From assembly GCA_028703095.1 (NCBI GenBank), contig JAQVNO010000012.1:1-32576 (forward strand): 32,576 nucleotides of DNA, in the 5' to 3' direction. The position numbers were made by a program, and so were the translations under genes. The notes beneath the pieces were generated by a model. The model was not told the origin of the DNA. It saw only the letters and a program-made list of their open reading frames with translations, and did no database searches. This document shows positions 30,844 to 32,576 of the stretch, piece after piece. Position 1 is the first letter of the stretch. Every line of letters begins with the position of its first letter. The DNA comes from Bacteroidales bacterium (lineage in GTDB: Bacteria > Bacteroidota > Bacteroidia > Bacteroidales > WCHB1-69).

Positions 30844-32576
30844 TTATTGTTTTTCAAATATTAATACTGCATGGTTAAACGCTGCAGCGGCATTGACAAC
30901 TTTTTGATAACTTTCATAATCTTCAACAGGATAGAACAAGCAATCGTAAAACTCTTCCGATTCAATGACGATGGTATTTCCTTCTTTTTTAGTCTTCACC
31001 AAAAAAACAGCTTGTTCGTCTTTATCGGTTACTTTCACTGCAATATCATTATAATTAACACACGTATAACCATCCGGGATATCACACACAATAATACGAT
31101 AATAATGAGATTTATGGGTTCTTTCCACCGGAAGTAAACGAGGTTTTTCTTGTTTAAATTCGCTTTGTTTCCCTATCAAGGCTCCAATGGTTACAGTAAT
31201 TTTATTTTCCTCAAACTTCGTTAAATAATAATCAATTATATCCGCATTCATAACGAGTGGATGTGCAAATATGTCTTCGGGTGTAGCATTTACAATCTCA
31301 ACAGCATCCAAACTTATACTTTCACTTCCCAATGCCAAGTAATGATCTATTACTTCATTTTTATCTTCTTCTTCCATATCGGGAAGATTAAACTGCAAGC
31401 CAAATCCATAATATCCTGTCATAACTCTTTTTATATGACCTCTGAGAATCTTTTTATTCAAATCAACACTGACATGAACATCAATTGAATCTCCGCTGTA
31501 TTTTTTATCTAAGACAGGTATCGATTTGAATATAGGAACAAAAGAAGTTAAATTACCTACTGTTACCGGCTCTAAAAACAAAGCATCTTGACCGGCAAGC
31601 ACTGAAGGGGTTAAGCCAACACGCAAGGCTCTAAAAGTTGGGGCTATATACTGTTTGATTTCGGGAATATAAAACATTACATCACGCAAATAGTTCGGAC
31701 CGTTGAAAGACTTATCAAAACGTTTGTATGTCTTATCATTTGTAAATACTACTTGATTGTCAATTTTATAATAATTGAGTAAATAATAATAAATTTTTGT
31801 AAATCCGATTACATTGGTCATTTTATTTTTCAAGCCAAATGTTAAATCTGAAAAGAAACTGGCATTGAAATTAATAAATAATATTTCTTTTTTAACGTAG
31901 TTTTCAATTGCTTGTACTTTTTCTAAAGTTGACATTTTTTTATTAATCGGAATTTGGGATGCAAATTTCTTAAGAAGTTTAATTTCCGCTTTTTCCGGTT
32001 CGGCAATGATAGTATATAAATTTTGTGAAATTGAACCTATGGTATTCAGTCGCATCTTTCCTCTGCTATAATTATAAGCAAGCACAAACTCTATACGTGG
32101 CTCATAAGCATCGTAGAACGACATCTCTTGATCACTGATTTTCGGTAAATTTTCAGCAGTAATGTAAGTATAACGCAATTCTTTTTGCTCAAAAATAGTA
32201 TCTGTGATTTCAGACAACCCATTATACAACGTAAATTCAGATTTTAAATAATCCGGCATTATCATGGTAAACTCAGCTTTTTTTATAGGATAATTTCCCG
32301 GAAAATAATAACTCCCATCTTCCATAATGCTAGATTTACGTATTATATAATAAAATTCCAGAACATCTTCGGTTTCGGCTTTATCAAGAATTAGAAAATT
32401 ATCTTTATCGCCGTCATCATCTACTTCAACCATATCGCTTTGGGTCAATTCAATTATAGTTCCATCTTTTTTAATACAACGGGCTTTGCAATCTAAAATG
32501 TTTTCATCGCTACCGGGAATGTTAAGTTTTCTGTTTCCTTCAAGTTTTTCATAATCATATACTTTAAGCATAACAT
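30844..32576 (-). CDS. DUF3857/transglutaminase-like exported protein (N-terminus outside window)
   Basis: At least 575 residues; the frame is still open at the window edge and the first methionine inside (32571) is probably internal. The visible part begins within a DUF3857 beta domain (VYDYEKLEGNRKLNIPGSDENI, then a CIKKDGTIIEL strand) and continues into a transglutaminase-like region (about 215-330, MSTLEKVQAIENYVKKEI and a YYLLNYYKIDNQVVF block). The Cys-His-Asp triad of active transglutaminases is not clear: the expected Cys position in the MTNVIGFTKIYYYLL segment holds no Cys. A DUF3858-like beta region ends the protein. Such proteins are periplasmic and common in Bacteroidota; their function is unknown. 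It precedes the subtilisin gene by 16 bp. Confidence 0.8.
   Translation of the reverse strand, partial: VMLKVYDYEKLEGNRKLNIPGSDENILDCKARCIKKDGTIIELTQSDMVEVDDDGDKDNFLILDKAETEDVLEFYYIIRKSSIMEDGSYYFPGNYPIKKAEFTMIMPDYLKSEFTLYNGLSEITDTIFEQKELRYTYITAENLPKISDQEMSFYDAYEPRIEFVLAYNYSRGKMRLNTIGSISQNLYTIIAEPEKAEIKLLKKFASQIPINKKMSTLEKVQAIENYVKKEILFINFNASFFSDLTFGLKNKMTNVIGFTKIYYYLLNYYKIDNQVVFTNDKTYKRFDKSFNGPNYLRDVMFYIPEIKQYIAPTFRALRVGLTPSVLAGQDALFLEPVTVGNLTSFVPIFKSIPVLDKKYSGDSIDVHVSVDLNKKILRGHIKRVMTGYYGFGLQFNLPDMEEEDKNEVIDHYLALGSESISLDAVEIVNATPEDIFAHPLVMNADIIDYYLTKFEENKITVTIGALIGKQSEFKQEKPRLLPVERTHKSHYYRIIVCDIPDGYTCVNYNDIAVKVTDKDEQAVFLVKTKKEGNTIVIESEEFYDCLFYPVEDYESYQKVVNAAAAFNHAVLIFEKQ

Noticed and set aside
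30828-30857. N-terminal extension of the subtilisin
   Set aside because: It overlaps the end of the preceding gene and precedes the signal peptide; AGAGGA is correctly placed for the ATG at 30827.

Overview
This window looks like chromosomal DNA from an AT-rich, anaerobic member of the Bacteroidota, probably Bacteroidales-like. Three things point there. First, exact matches to the phylum's -7 promoter element TAnnTTTG stand upstream of at least ten genes, while Shine-Dalgarno sites are mostly absent. Second, many genes are family variants usual in this phylum: DUF3857/transglutaminase, DUF2141, a long Nif3 with a central PII-like insert, and lipoproteins starting MKKY...TSC. Third, a HydE gene implies [FeFe]-hydrogenase and anaerobic life. 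I saw no rRNA, tRNA, CRISPR array or prophage.

Layout. 1-775: gene-free repeat mosaic, including an evenly spaced array of TTCGAYRYGTCGAA palindromes. 776-2691 (+): yraN, sufC, an RsmI-like methyltransferase. 2688-4857 (-): kdsC followed almost without a gap by an orphan family-5 solute-binding lipoprotein. 5163-6394 (+): infC-rpmI-rplT, with signs that infC starts at a non-AUG codon. 6468-8352 (-): two tandem paralogous lipoproteins, each with its own promoter. 8449-12706 (-): lpxK, punA, holB, a beta-barrel-like protein and a DUF1566-like lipoprotein, tightly packed. 12847-16778 (+): nif3, a coiled-coil zinc-ribbon gene, a full-length but active-site-altered aroC, sufE, sufT. 16914-17006: a possible Cys-rich micro-ORF. 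17009-22637 (-): a TetR-RND-LolA-like-DUF2141-DUF1302 cassette. 22638-23244: a gap with a decayed IS200/RAYT-type transposase fragment. 23245-27938 (+): dnaX and a secreted M16 peptidase. 27972-32576 (-): hydE, then a secreted subtilisin co-transcribed behind a DUF3857/transglutaminase protein cut by the window edge.

How the genes fit together. Much is core housekeeping: translation (infC, rpmI, rplT, the rRNA methyltransferase), the clamp loader (holB, dnaX), Fe-S assembly (sufC, sufE, sufT, dispersed rather than in one suf operon) and lipid A/Kdo synthesis (kdsC, lpxK). The accessory part most likely to be a poorly described system is the TetR-controlled envelope cassette at 17009-22637. 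It combines an inner-membrane RND pump, a periplasmic LolA-fold carrier, a small DUF2141 exported protein and a DUF1302 outer-membrane barrel, which suggests trans-envelope movement of a hydrophobic molecule. Two inverted repeats over its promoters are candidate operators. The other main oddities are the chorismate synthase lacking its catalytic histidine, the probable AUA start of infC and the palindrome array.
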